A DNA stretch of 64,000 nt from Plotosus lineatus (lineage: Eukaryota; Chordata; Actinopteri; Siluriformes; Plotosidae): NCBI GenBank assembly GCA_024760905.1, contig CM045733.1:18337501-18401500 (forward strand), in the 5' to 3' direction. The translations under genes were made by a program, and so were the position numbers. Every line of letters begins with the position of its first letter. Within the stretch, counting starts at the first letter, position 1. Below, piece by piece: positions 1 to 11,040 of the stretch. The notes beneath the pieces were generated by a model that saw nothing but the letters and a program-made list of their open reading frames with translations, was not told where the DNA came from and made no database searches.

Positions 1-35
1 AATTCCGGTTTCCCTCCAATATTAATACTTCCACA

Positions 36-336
36 ATATTATATTCTCACTCACTTGCTGAACCACCTAATCCAGGGCCATGGGGAGGGTGGAGCCTGTC
101 TCAACTGACACTGTGTGAAGGAAGTGTATACCGTGAAGAGCTCACCAGACCATTACATGGCAACACACACTCACACCAAGGGTCAAGATGGAGCACTTAG
201 AAGAAACTCACAGAAACACGAAGAGAACATGCAAACTTCTCACGGAAACACCCTCATCGAGCCTGGGAATCAAACCAAGGGCTTTCTTGGTGTGAGGCAG
301 TCATGCTAATCGATACACCACTGTGCCACGCGGTTT
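36..336 (-). repeat. teleost tRNA-like SINE, family U (minus)
   Basis: Reverse complement of a widespread fish SINE: tRNA-like head near 335 (CACTGTGCCAC, TGGTGTGAGGC), a middle containing the GAGAACATGCAAACT signature, and a tail region related to CTGAACCACCTAATCC at the low-coordinate end. Diverged. The same family recurs at 560-905, 1539-1871, 5750-6785, 25358-25610, 25815-26080, 42300-42570 and 60163-60452. Confidence 0.6.
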
Positions 337-559
337 ATATTCTACATATAATATTGTTGTACACCTGAGAAAGTATGTTCATAAACACTACATCAAGAAG
401 CATCATGCTCTGTTCAACAGTATATACATGAATATACGATTGGTGCTTCACGGACACACATCATTGATCATGCCCACCAATGGACTTGAATGAAAGACAA
501 CAGCATGATGATTTATCTCAGCACTGAAATGGAAGATTCTATCACAGTGCTCATCACTA
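337..559. other. unannotated AT-rich upstream DNA
   Basis: No open frame, repeat signature or RNA gene recognised here. Confidence 0.5.
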
Positions 560-645
560 ATCTCATGCACTCATTTACTGAATCACTTATTCCTGCTAAG
601 GTTGCCACCACTGGGTGAAGGTAGTGCTCGCTAGACCATCACAGG

Positions 646-704
<59 letters not shown>

Positions 705-905
705 CTATACTCACACTAAAATTAAGAGTCACTTTGAAACAGCCTAATGTGCATAGCTTTGGACTGTGAAGGAAACCAGAGTACCCAGAGGAAACCCCTA
801 CCAGCACAAGAAGAACGTGCAAACTCCACATACAAATGTCTGAGCTTTGGAATCAAACCCAGTACCCTCTTGCTGTGAGGTAGACAGACTAACCACTAGC
901 CCACG
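560..905 (-). repeat. family U SINE with expanded (CA)n
   Basis: Same family as 36-336 on the minus strand, with an internal CA tract at 649-701 that appears to have grown from the CACAC stretch native to this SINE. Head at about 890-905. Confidence 0.6.
649..701. repeat. (CA)n microsatellite
   Basis: About 26 uninterrupted CA units inside a SINE copy. Confidence 0.95.
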
Positions 906-1127
906 TCATCCCTTGAATATTGCGGATAATGTCGACCAGACCTGGCCGCGATATTCGAAAAACCGCGAAGTGGGAACACACCTCTCATTTCTACCATGTT
1001 GTCTCATTTCTATATGTATTCGCGTCTATACAATATCAAGAAGTGTATATTAAACGTTACACAGTTCTTTGCATATGTAAATACTGTAATGTATTAATAC
1101 TTAAATAGAATTTATATATAAATACTT

Positions 1128-1462
1128 GGGAGTAACGAGGATGGATAGGATCAGGAATGAGCACATCAGAGGGACAGCACATGTAAGACGTTTTGGAGAC
1201 AAAGTCAGAGAGGCTAGATTGAGATGGTTTGTACATGTACAGAGGAGGGATAGTGAGTATATTGGTAGTAGGATGCTGAGGTTGGAACTACCAGGCAGAA
1301 GGCCTAGAGGAAGAACAAAGAGACGATTCATGGATGTAGTGAAGCAGGACATGAAGGTTGCTGGTATAAGAGAAGAAGATGCAAAGGATAGGGTGAGATG
1401 GAGGCAGATGATTCGTTGTGGCGACCCCTGAAGGGAAAAGCCGAAAGGAAAAGAAGATGAAG
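1128..1462 (+). mobile_element. 5'-truncated RTE-type LINE, 3' end only
   Basis: Open frame 1126-1431 encodes the C-terminal end of an RTE-clade reverse transcriptase polyprotein: GVTRMDRIRNEHIRGTAHVR, then HVQRRDSEYIGSRML, then RWRQMIRCGDP. The 3' tail runs GTGGCGACCCCTGAAGGG to GAAGATGAAG. A perfect 12-bp target-site duplication ATATAAATACTT flanks it at 1116-1127 and 1463-1474. It supplies the 3' end that is missing from the longer copy at 11041-14885. Confidence 0.88.
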
Positions 1463-1538
1463 ATATAAATACTTTAAGTACTGTACTCACTTCTGACAAT
1501 AGCTCTTCTCCACGGTGCAGGAGGTTCACAAACACTAT

Positions 1539-1871
1539 CTCTCTAGTGCCTGAGTCGTAGGACGACCATTGGTGACCCACCATGAAGGATAACGCCCTGG
1601 TTATCATCTTCATGGAGGTTTTCTTGACAGGATTAGTGTAGTGGTTTGCCATTGCCTTCTGCACGATGTGAACCTATGGGCAATTTAGAACGGCTAATTA
1701 ACCTACTGTGCATGTCTATGGATTGTGGGAGGAAACCGGAGCACCCGGATGAAACCCACGCAAGCACGGGGAGAACATGCAAACTCCACACAGAAACACC
1801 CAGGCCGGGAATCGAACCCAGGCCTTCTTGCTGTGAGGCGGACGTGCTAACCACTACGCCACCGTGCCACC
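1539..1871 (-). repeat. family U SINE, full length (minus)
   Basis: On the minus strand it starts with a tRNA-like head with A box (TGGCGTAGTGGTTAGCACG) and B box (GGGTTCGATTCCC), then the CATGTTCTCCCCGTGCTTGC middle, and a 3' part containing GGCAATGGCAAACCACTACA. Flanked by CACAAACACTAT (1527-1538) and CACAAACATTAT (1872-1883), a 12-bp duplication with one mismatch. The insertion is inside the Tigger-like element 904-2250. Confidence 0.85.
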
Positions 1872-2276
1872 CACAAACATTATAAGATCACAAAATCACA
1901 AAAATCACGCGGGAATGTTCGAGGCAACAGCGTCACGCGTCTAAGCCAATCAGCTTGCGAGATTGAGTTGAGTGGGCGGGAAGCAACAGTGTCACGCATC
2001 TAAGCCAATATGCTTGCGAGATTGAGTTGAGTGGGCCGTCCCAGCCTAAAATGGGGAGGAGGGGCACTTCAGTCTGTCGTTTGGAAACAATGGACGCAGC
2101 CTGCCTTGGGTCCTTGCCTTCCGCTTGCTTCCATGCGAGTCTCAGGCCAAATTTTGAATTTTTTTATGAATATTTTTTCTTTTCCTTAAAATATGTGCGC
2201 GATGTACCAAGACCACGATGCTCAAATCGCGAAGTGGCAAGGGATTACTTTAGCTATGTCACTTCTTTATGGTGTA

Positions 2277-3147
2277 CAGTAGGCCCCCGTTATTCGCAAT
2301 GGTTTGGTTCCGGCCCTCCCCACAGATCCTGCAAATCCTTGAATTATTGACACGGTTTTAAAACCCTATGTATGATATTACATGTGCTAAAATATGCTTG
2401 TTAAACACATTCTATAGACAGTCTTACTCATTAATACAGTAATAATGCATTAAAATGTAGTAATGATTAAGTAAAAACTTTTTAATTTTGTACTGTAATA
2501 ATATTTATGAATAAATCAAGTGCTTCGGCTCCTTACCAAACGCTAGAGAAGATGCAGGGCATTTGAATGACATCATAGGGCTTAAATAATCATTAAAAAC
2601 ACACTTAAAAAACCCCGTGAACTCACAATTCAAGCAACTCAAAGGCGTTGGATCACTGATCCTCAGGTTGGAAGGCTCATTCACCACAAGGTCACTGTCC
2701 CCCCAGTGCAGATAACTGGGTTATCAATGGCCGGCCTTGTCTCTCACTGTCTATGGTGTGAGGTTCATGTAAAAGAACCATTGCTGATTTTCGACAAGAG
2801 TAGGCTGGAACTTCCGCCCTGCGATGGCCCGGCAAGCTGTCTGGGGTGTGCTCTGCCCTCAATCGGAATCGGCTGGGATGGGCACCAGCCTCCTTGTGGC
2901 CTTAATTAGGTTTAAGCAGTTACAGAAAATGAACTGAACAAGTCAAGCAATCACGTTGATGACATGTGTGTGAAGGAGAAAACAAAGAGGTATACACATC
3001 ATCTGCAACCAATCAGCAGGAGGGAGAAACAAAAGCTCTCAGCCATTGGCTAAATTTGAATCACATGCCAGTAACTTCCGGGTTTGCCGCTAATCCGCGA
3101 GTATGCGGGACATGGGCGCTGAACCGCGAATGGGCAAGAACCTACTG
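2277..3147. mobile_element. pogo/Tigger-like element with a nested SINE
   Basis: Left end CAGTAGGCCCCCGTTATTCG and right end CCCATTCGCGG-type repeat (GCGAATGGGCAAGAACCTAC TG) form terminal inverted repeats flanked by TA at 2275-2276 and 3148-3149. The right third (CAATCAGCAGGAGGGAG, CAGCCATTGGCT) recurs at 43890-44045. A SINE occupies 2640-2945. Confidence 0.75.
2640..2945 (+). repeat. family A SINE, tail type 2
   Basis: Head remnant GGCGTTGGATCACTGATCC, body AACTGGGTTATCAATGGCCG and ATGTAAAAGAACCATTGCTG, then tail type 2 (CCTGCGATGGCCCGGCAAGC through GTTACAGAAAATGAACTGAA). That tail resembles the L2-type tails common in fish SINEs (inference). See the findings on tail exchange. Confidence 0.75.
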
Positions 3148-3598
3148 TATTGTGCTTCAGAAGTACTTTTAACCAGTAGTGTAGTCAGGCAGTTAATCCC
3201 ATAATGTTAACTAGTAGATATGGCCTGCAAAAACAAACAAACAAACAAACAACAACAACAAAACAGGAAACTTGTTATTCACGACAACATTAAACTCATT
3301 TCTCAATTTCTTTTTATGACTTTGCCACCTGCTGTCCATCGAAGAGACGTTTGGTACACAGCTGTGGTGGGGATTCTTTGAAATCATAAAAGATTTTTAT
3401 GGCAAATTGGAAATGAATTGGCACTGGATTACTGCCAGTGTAATCAACAAGCTTTTGAAAATAAACTTGGCAGCATTTGGCTGAAATACTCAAAATGTCA
3501 GCATGATCATATTTTATTATTTGCATTTTATTGGACTTTATTAACATAATGGAATATTTAACAAATGCCCTTATTACAAAATAGCCATTGCAGTTATG

Positions 3599-3599
<1 letters not shown>

Positions 3600-3681
<82 letters not shown>

Positions 3682-3689
3682 TGTGTGAT
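3600..3689. repeat. (TG)n microsatellite
   Basis: About 45 TG units with two interruptions. Flanking DNA from 3150 to 4080 shows no other recognisable feature. Confidence 0.95.
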
Positions 3690-4083
3690 AAAATGGTTTG
3701 TGAGATCTGGAGGCACAAATATAACTTCTCACTTTGTGAATTTGATGTACACTGGTGACCAGGTCCTCAGTGTAATTTGAATAAGGCTTAAGCTTCTTTC
3801 TTCCACTGTGCATTGGACCAGTACATGATGCTTGAGAACTTAATGGTATATTCACAAGCTTTGAAATCATAATCGAGAGAAAATAAACTACGATTCTGCA
3901 TAATTTCTTCTGGGGCTGTTTAAGATTTGCATCCGTTGATATATTAAAAAGTGTATGTACGGTGGTGCAGGTCAGGTTTCTATCTGTGGAATGTTGCCTG
4001 CTCTCTCCGAGTATGTCTGGCTGTCCACTGGGTTCTTTATTTTCATCCTATCTTGAAAAAAAAACATGTAGATATGTGGATTA

Positions 4084-4369
4084 CTGTGGTACCTCAATTT
4101 ACAAAATTAATCCGTTCTGGAAGTGGTTTCATAACCTGGGGTTTTCATAAGTTGAACCGCATTTTACATGTAAAACGTGTGATTCGTTCCAAGGCTCCCA
4201 ATACTACCTCCTAAACCCTTTAAAAATGATAAAAGTATACCTTTTAAGGCCTCCTTCTGCTTCAATATTGTACTGATGGTAGACGGGTTTGGCCATATTT
4301 CTTTGCGAAATCACTCAGCCGCATACCATTAGCCTGCTTCTTCTTTTCACACGCACCACGAATCACACG

Positions 4370-4420
<51 letters not shown>

Positions 4421-4855
4421 ACGCGCGCGTGTGATGACCATGTCTTCTTAGCAGAGTTATAATCTTACAAATGTTTATGCAAGGTTAAAAGCCTGAGCCA
4501 AAAAATGAAGTTGCAATGAGCACACTCAAAAAACTCATGAAACAACTGTAACTCTGTCCTTTACAGGTGCACGATTATTTATTATTTATGGAAATGCAGC
4601 TCCATAATAGCCAATGGGAGGGAGCTGCATCATTCCTCCTAGCCAATGGGAGGCCAGCGGGCAGGATGTTGGGAGATTCAATGGGAGAACAACTCCTGCA
4701 TTGTTTGAATGGCGCGTTTGAATGTTTGAATGAAGAGTTTGACGCGTTTCGTGAGGAGAACTTGTTTAGTATACAGAGACCAAAAATTTTGGAAAATGTT
4801 TTTCGTAACCTTGATTTTTCATTTGTTGGGACTATCCTAAGATGAGGTACCACTG
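4084..4855 (-). mobile_element. pogo/Tigger-like element with TA duplication
   Basis: Left end CTGTGGTACCTCAATTTACA and right end GATGAGGTACCACTG are inverted repeats, flanked by TA (4082-4083 and 4856-4857). On the minus strand near 4240-4345 it carries the same transposase-derived segment as the 39069-39769 element, which sits on the plus strand there. A (TG)n tract occupies 4373-4419. Open frames across 4567-4850 are not conserved proteins. Confidence 0.8.
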
Positions 4856-4906
4856 TAGTTATAATGAATAAACATTAGGTGTGAATGAGTGTATGAATAT
4901 GTGTAT

Positions 4907-5595
4907 TGTTATGGGCATGTAAATAATAAATGTAAAAATGTTAATATAGATATTATGAATATATAAACGTTGTGAGTGTAATTATATTCAGTTGGTGTGC
5001 TGTGGATGGTGGCACATGGTATTCCTCAACTGTTTTTGGGTCACAGTTGTTTTGCCTTCATGGTTTAATTGGGTCTGGAACTTTCCAGCATACTAAGGAA
5101 ACTTCAAGATAGATGCGAGTTGCACATGTACCCTGTGATGGGTCAGGTGATTAGAACATTCGAGAGATGGACCTTTCCCGAACCTTAGAGAATCTATATA
5201 AGGACCTGTTGCCGACTGGATCGAGGGGGCGAATCATCCAGCACGCTTCATCCAAGTTTTGTCATTCAAGACTTCATCACCCAAGTCCATCATCCGCATT
5301 CATCCACAGCCAACGCGAGGATTTTCATCATTCTTTTCTTTCGATATGCGGGTTTCCTAGCTTTCGACCGCCAGCACTCGTGCCGTCTCTAAATTTACCA
5401 TACTGCAGCTACTTGGTGACTATCTTTATTTTGTGACCATTGTTCTATTTGCATTTTGGTTTAGGTCTAAATTGTAAGTTATTATTTTGTCTTATTTTGT
5501 TCATATTCCTAAATTGTATATATTATATGTGGTGGTTTGTCGTGTTTTGCTGGTTTCATGGGGAACGTTTCCTCTTCTAAATTCCATACGTAACA
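4907..5595 (+). mobile_element. solo LTR of an LTR retrotransposon
   Basis: Begins TGTTATGGGCATG and ends CCATACGTAACA, the TG...CA ends of an LTR, flanked by GTAT at 4903-4906 and 5596-5599 (4-bp target duplication). It has an internal TATA-type box ATCTATATAAGG near 5191-5202. A second copy of 639 bp lies at 18736-19374. No internal gag-pol sequence is present. The family is not identified. Confidence 0.8.
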
Positions 5596-5749
5596 GTATC
5601 CAGATCCATCAGAAACTAGAATGGGACAATGCCATAGATTATTCATTTATTATGTTGGGTGCTACATTCTTTTTGTAAAGAGCTCAAGTGAGTTGCTTGG
5701 TGTGAATATGACAAAGGACTTTACAAAACCCTTCATACCTCATTCCTCT

Positions 5750-6785
5750 CATTCGTTCATTTTCTAAACTGATTAATCCTAATTAGTGTTGCGGGGAATC
5801 TGGTGCCAATCTCAGCCGACTCTGGGTGAGGGCGAGGTACACCAGATTGCCAGACCATTGCAGGGCTAACACTCATACAACTATTTACACTCACACTCAC
5901 ACCTAGGGGTAATTTGGATCTGGGTGAGGGCGAGGCACACCAGATTGCCAGACCATTGCATTGCAGACCATTGCCAGACTATTTACACTCACACCTAGGG
6001 CACTGCTTCTCAATTATTTTCTGTGGCGCCCCCACTAGGAAGAAAAAAAACATTTCACACCTCTCCCCATCCGCCCGACGAGTGACTAAATATTATTTGT
6101 CTATAAAATTGTTATTATTACACCTCTGCATAACATGGTACTCTATTAACATTAAAAACAAAAAAAGAAAGAAATATAGTTCAACTTACAATAAAGAAAA
6201 ACTTGATTCACATTTTTAATCTGTAACAGAAAAAGATTTAAAGTGCACCAATGTGTCTGAAATAAAAAATACATCCTGATTGAAACTCATTCAACTTATT
6301 TATGTCTTAATATCTCCGTTTCTTTCCACCTTTCTCTTCATTCCTGTTAGAAATTTTCCCATGTTGTTTCTTGAGGGGTTGTTGACTGCACTTCATACCG
6401 TTTGCTTGTGCGAAAAACCGCGACACCATAGCGCGACAATGAGAGCGCCACTGCCAACTACTGGAGTGAAGGTGCAATTACACTTAAATCTCATACCCTA
6501 TTCCAGAAAAGCATGTTCCCCAGGGTCATACTCACTCCCCCCCAGCATCACCCCCCCCCCCCTTAATATTTAAGAAGCACTGATCAAGGGGTAATTTGGA
6601 GCACCGACTCAGCCTACTATGCATGTTTTGGGCTGTGGGTGGAAACCGGATTACCCTAAGGAAACCCACACAAACACGAGGAGAACATGCAAACTCCACA
6701 CAGAAACACCTGCGCTTATAATTGAACCCATGCCTGCTTGCTATGAGGCACATGGGCTAACCACAACACCACCATGCCGCCTTCA
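5750..6785 (-). repeat. family U SINE (minus), split by a hAT element
   Basis: Head near 6780 (CACCACCATGCCGCC), middle at 6600-6720, and the other half at 5750-6000 with a local duplication of the GGGTGAGGGCGAGGCACACC stretch (about 5824 and 5923). The two halves join cleanly when 6001-6582 is removed. Confidence 0.7.
6001..6582. mobile_element. non-autonomous hAT element, family 1
   Basis: Terminal repeats CACTGCTTCTCAATTATTTT and TTTAAGAAGCACTG. Flanks ACCTAGGG (5993-6000) and ATCAAGGG (6583-6590) agree at 6 of 8 positions, as expected for an aged 8-bp hAT duplication. Internal signature GAGAGCGCCACTGCCAACTA is shared with 18349-18629 and 44100-44312. No transposase remains. Confidence 0.75.
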
Positions 6786-7461
6786 TACCATCCTCTTCAT
6801 TAGTTAAAAAAAAGTCTGAGTACCATCTCTGTTTCCTTAGGAGACTTAGGTGAGCACACAACCCCTTCCCTACAACAGACAGGAGAACGTTCAGAGTGCC
6901 ATGAAAAGCTGTGTGAGAGGACAACTGCATTATTGCAAGTGCATACAGTAGATAGTAAAAACATTCTTGTATTTTTCCCCACGTCGATCAAAAACACTTC
7001 ACTTAAAAGCTCAGTTTACAAAACCAATAGCCTTGTGAATGACCCATCCCACAGTCTTTTTATCCCATGTTGTCTGGCCGAATGTATTCAAAAGCTTCTT
7101 CCTAAAGGAACAATTTCAGGTTTTTTTTAACATGAGCCCCCATCTCCTTCATTCCATTCTGTTTCAACCAGTGTAAAAAATGAATGAAACTTTTCCAGTA
7201 TTGACTTACAATGCTACAACTCGTCACCACAAGCCTACTATGCACAGTAACCCTACAGGGCAAACAACCACATCACAATACATTGCTTGATTTTGCCACT
7301 GACAGGCTAAAATATTATTATTTTATAAATAAAATAATATTATTAAGTATCTGACAGCGTGCAGTTGCATGTGATCTTATCTTTAAATTATTTAATTTTG
7401 ATTTCATCTGCAGTGATTATGATCTCAGAAAAATTTCTTTAATTTTTATTGGCAAATTGAA
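6786..7461. other. unannotated intergenic DNA
   Basis: AT-rich; no convincing coding, RNA or repeat signature. Confidence 0.5.
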
Positions 7462-7471
7462 TTAAGATACT

Positions 7472-7795
7472 CATTCATTCATTTTCTGTAACCACTTAAT
7501 GCAGATAAGAAGGCAATATTGCACATAAAGAAAGCATTTAGATAAAATATAAAGGACCAACTAAAAACAATATCCATTCTCTGTAACCGCTTAATCCTAA
7601 TTAAAGTAAGCAATAGTTCTTTTACATGAACCTCACACCATAGACAGGGAGAGACATGCCCGGCCTTTGATAACCCAGTTAGCTGCACTGTCGGGTGGGG
7701 TGTGTGTGTGTGACAACCTGTGGAGAGTGGGACTCGAACCCCCAACCTTAGGATCAGTGATCCAGCACCGTTACCACCAGGCCACCACTGCCCAG
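7472..7795 (-). repeat. family A SINE, tail type 2, internally deleted (minus)
   Basis: Head at 7795 (reverse of GGGCAGTGGTGGCCTGGTGG), with body and tail ending in CATTCATTTTCTGTAACC. Flanked by TTAAGATACT (7462-7471) and TTAAGACACT (7796-7805). Contains a duplicated CTGTAACCGCTTAATCC-type tail segment. Confidence 0.78.
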
Positions 7796-7805
7796 TTAAG
7801 ACACT

Positions 7806-8287
7806 GTTTGAACTAAAGAAGACTTTTAATTTATATACACAATTTCAAGTACATGTGATTTTATTCAATTTGAATGATGAGCACATGAATTAATATAGAT
7901 GTCAAAATTTGGTTCCATAACCCGTTAATGTTGAGATTACAAGGAATACAATTAATGAAACAGTCAGTGACATAAGACATGTATTAGGCTAATTAACATA
8001 ATTTCTTTTTAATTAATTACTACATAATAGTCTGTCCTACTTTTTAGAATTTGCATATGTAAAAAAAAAACAAACCTGAAAAATACCATGGCACGATCTC
8101 AAAAAATAAAAACCATCATTTCAATGGAAAACAAGAGTAAAAATAAATGATAGCTAATTAAAAATTCATATGATTAGTGTTTTATTACCCAAACTCAAAC
8201 TGCAACCTTCGTCTTGGTATCACTGTAAAGAAGTTTGAGTTGTTTCTGCTTGACTTATTTTTGGCATTTAACCCCCGCCCCCCATTT

Positions 8288-8290
<3 letters not shown>
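7806..8290. other. unannotated AT-rich DNA
   Basis: Nothing recognisable before the AT microsatellite. Confidence 0.5.

Positions 8291-8371
<81 letters not shown>
8291..8371. repeat. (AT)n microsatellite
   Basis: About 40 perfect AT units. Confidence 0.95.
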
Positions 8372-8373
<2 letters not shown>

Positions 8374-8969
8374 CAGTTTAACCTTGGCTTACACTGACGC
8401 ATAATGTCTGCAATCTTTTGATTTGATAAACTGCAGAGGTAAATGATTTATGAGCATTCCTGGAGTATGCTCAGGGTATGAAAAGGAGGCCAAGAGTTGA
8501 AACTTGAAGGCATTGCGTTTCCAAGTTCATCAAGATGTCCTACAATGACTCATCAAGGTCTTTAATGCGATATTGCACTCTCTGACAATTCTCAAGTTCT
8601 TTTACGATCGATGTCAAATCATAATACATTTTAATAACACACAATCAGCACCATCATCACGAATCCACTGAGTTCCCCCCAAAATCATCATGTCATGGTG
8701 ATCGTGGACATCGTGTCCCAATGTAAACCTTACACATTTGAGTTTATAAGAAGAATTGCTGGTGTTATATCCAGTTCTGGCAGAAAATGCCACCCACAGT
8801 GAAACACGACTCAGCTAAATATATTGAGAAGTTTGACAAAGAGTGTCAGTCCTGTCAGATGGAAAAGTATTGTTTTATTGGCAGTTGAGATCCCTTTGCC
8901 AGACGCAAGGTGTGGATGTCTGAAGAACAGTACTGGACATGTGTTACTCATATTAACAGTCTTCTCTGT

Positions 8970-9210
8970 TCGTTTTTTGGAACTGTTTAATCCTAATTAG
9001 GGTCACGGGGAGGCTGGCGCCCATCCCAGCTGACTCCAGGTGAGGGCAGAGCACACCCTGGACAGCTCGCCAGACTATCGCATTGCAGAAACATGCTGAT
9101 AGCTTTGCAGCTTACTCTTGTTGAAAGTCAGCAATAGTTCTTTCACATGAACTTCACACCATAGACAGTGAGAGACATGGCCGGCCTTTGATAACCCAGT
9201 TAACCCAGTC
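8970..9210 (-). repeat. family A SINE, tail type 2 (minus)
   Basis: Tail at 8980-9080 (TAATCCTAATTAGGGTCACG) and body at 9120-9205 (CACCATAGACAGTGAGAGAC). The head is lost where the 48-bp tandem repeat begins. 8372-8969 holds nothing recognised. Confidence 0.72.
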
Positions 9211-9224
9211 AGTACAGAGACATG

Positions 9225-9625
9225 GGGCCCAGCTGGGGGTCATATGGCCCAAAATATGGGGCCCATTTGGGCTACCCATCTGGGCCCCAGAAGATTTTGT
9301 CCATGGGTTCCATGTGGGCCCCATCTGGGCTTGCCCATATGGGCTAAAATATGGGTCCCACGTGGGCAGCAACTGGGCGACACCGGATGGGCTAAAATAT
9401 GGTTCCCATGCAGGCAGCAACTGGGCTAGCCCAGATGGGCTAAAATATGGGTCCCACACGGGTGACACATGGGCTTGCCTAGATGGGCTAAAATATGGGT
9501 CCCTCACGGGTGACACATGGGCTTGCCCAGATGGGCTAGAGCATGGGTCCCATATGGGTAAAAAATGGGCTTATATGTGGGTCACATATGGGCAACACAT
9601 GGGAACGCATGGGCCTTGTACCAAA
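9225..9625. repeat. minisatellite with a 48-bp unit, open in frame on both strands
   Basis: Degenerate units with the signature GATGGGCTAAAATATGGGTC recur every 48 bp (clearest from 9330 to 9540), grading into shorter TATGGG-rich repeats on both sides. The plus-strand frame 9188-9634 reads 16-residue repeats of the type GLKYGSHTGDTWACPD. The minus-strand frame 9154-9516 reads YFSPSGLAQLLPAWEP-type repeats. No start context, splice signal or known domain supports a protein. An expanded fish repeat is the likelier reading. Confidence 0.8.
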
Positions 9626-9639
9626 ACAGTTTAAATGCT

Positions 9640-10804
9640 GGGTCCTGCATGAGCTTTTTCTTGTACAGCAAGGTAATGGGTCCAACATTCCTGTGCTCTT
9701 CTGAAAGTAAGACAATAAAGTATGGGTCTCGCTAGAAGCTTGTAAGGCCAGATCCTCTGTTTAAATGCTACATGAAATTTTCACCATTTCAAATGGCATT
9801 ACTTTCAATTATCAAGTATGCTAATTCCAAAGCCAACAAAGTAAAACAATCAAATAAAAATGTAGATGTACCATTTATTTTGTAATACCAAAAACACAAT
9901 TGCCTAACGAAAAGGTAATGATACAAAGCACACAAAACGGTCAACGTTGACTTTGTTGGACTGGAAGTATAACTTGATTTAAAATAATTAATACATTGAA
10001 GCATTTATAATTAATTAGAATTAAAGAATTAGAATTAAAGCTCAGGTATGTTGGACCTTATCATCCCTTTCATTTGAGCACCACTTTTTTCTTTTTGCAC
10101 TTTTGGCACACCTGATCACTGCACATGTAGTATTCACCATCTTCATCACTACATATTGTCAGCCTCCTGATGAAACTTACTCGTGTTGTGGCAAAAAGTG
10201 TCCAGTTCATGACGCAAGAGATCCAATTTTTCAGGTGCTCATTTAACCTTTAGGAAAAGAAAAGCATACAATCAATCACACAGAAGAAATTGTTCCCTGA
10301 AAGGACCTTGAACCCCATTTATCATCCTCTCGCTCTGATTATATCCCCAAAATTCCTCCTCACCCCAATGACTGATTCTGAGATACTGAGTGGTAAATCA
10401 AGACCCCTCCTTTTATACTTTCAAGTTCATCTTTTCGATTTGCCATCATTAAGTTCCAGCACTACACTTGCTGAGATTGTTTATTTTAGGTTTATCATGA
10501 TGATTTATCAGGCTTGCATAGTAACAAAAACAATTGCTTCACCATTTCTTCACCCTGTAATTATCATCTGTTTTCAAGTGACCTTGAAGGTCTTAGCTCA
10601 ACACCACTTGGTCGAGCTCCCAGAGATAAAAACATTGTGTTGTCATCGAGCAGTCCTTGTACAGAGTGGAATGGAAGAAAATAAAACACTCACTTCAGTG
10701 AATAAATTACTCATACAAATCACATAAATCATCCAATAATTGAATAGTACAGTAAATCACACAATTGTTCTTCCATAGGTATACCGTAATAACTAATTTA
10801 AATA
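9640..10804. other. unannotated intergenic DNA
   Basis: A 145-codon open frame at 10290-10727 has no recognisable family, no clear codon bias and no neighbouring signals. I leave it uncalled. The rest is AT-rich. Confidence 0.5.
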
Positions 10805-10947
10805 CAGGTATACCTCGAATTACATTGTTAATTGGTTCCAGGAGAGACGACTTAAGTTGAAAAACGATTTAAATCAAATTAGCTTGTCTCTAGGCTAGCC
10901 TAGGCTAGGCTATGCCAAATTTACTTGTATACTATTATATATATGTA

Positions 10948-11015
10948 TATGAACGTGCAAATCATTCGCTGTGGCGACCCCTGATAAAGGGGAAAAACCG
11001 AAAGAAAGTCTCATA
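10948..11015 (+). repeat. SINE/LINE tail type 1 fragment
   Basis: GAACGTGCAAATCATTCGCT then GTGGCGACCCCTGATAAAGG then GAAAAACCGAAAG match the 3' tail shared by the RTE LINE and family A SINEs. It lies in the opposite orientation to the adjacent LINE. Confidence 0.7.
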
Positions 11016-11040
11016 TACTGTACTGTATGTACATATATAT

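Larger units (their letters stand above)
904..2250. mobile_element. pogo/Tigger-like non-autonomous element, interrupted twice
   Basis: Matches the element at 38219-38871 along its length (shared stretches such as GCGATATTCGAAAAACCGCG and CTAAGCCAATCAGCTTGCGA). The left end GTCATCCCTTGAATATT and right end AAGTGGCAAGGGATTACTTT are inverted-repeat related. It is split by an RTE LINE fragment at 1128-1462 and a SINE at 1539-1871, both with target-site duplications. TA-flanked ends with this type of terminal repeat are typical of Tc1/mariner-Tigger elements (family knowledge). Confidence 0.75.

Noticed and set aside
1633..1885. Cysteine- and serine-rich small proteins on both strands
   Set aside because: These frames read through the family U SINE; the same false peptides recur at every copy.
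9188..9634. 148-codon frame made of 16-residue repeats
   Set aside because: Openness follows from the 48-bp repeat period and holds on both strands; no gene structure supports it.
10290..10727. 145-codon plus-strand open frame
   Set aside because: No recognisable family, domain, start context or splice signals, and the DNA is AT-rich with no coding bias.
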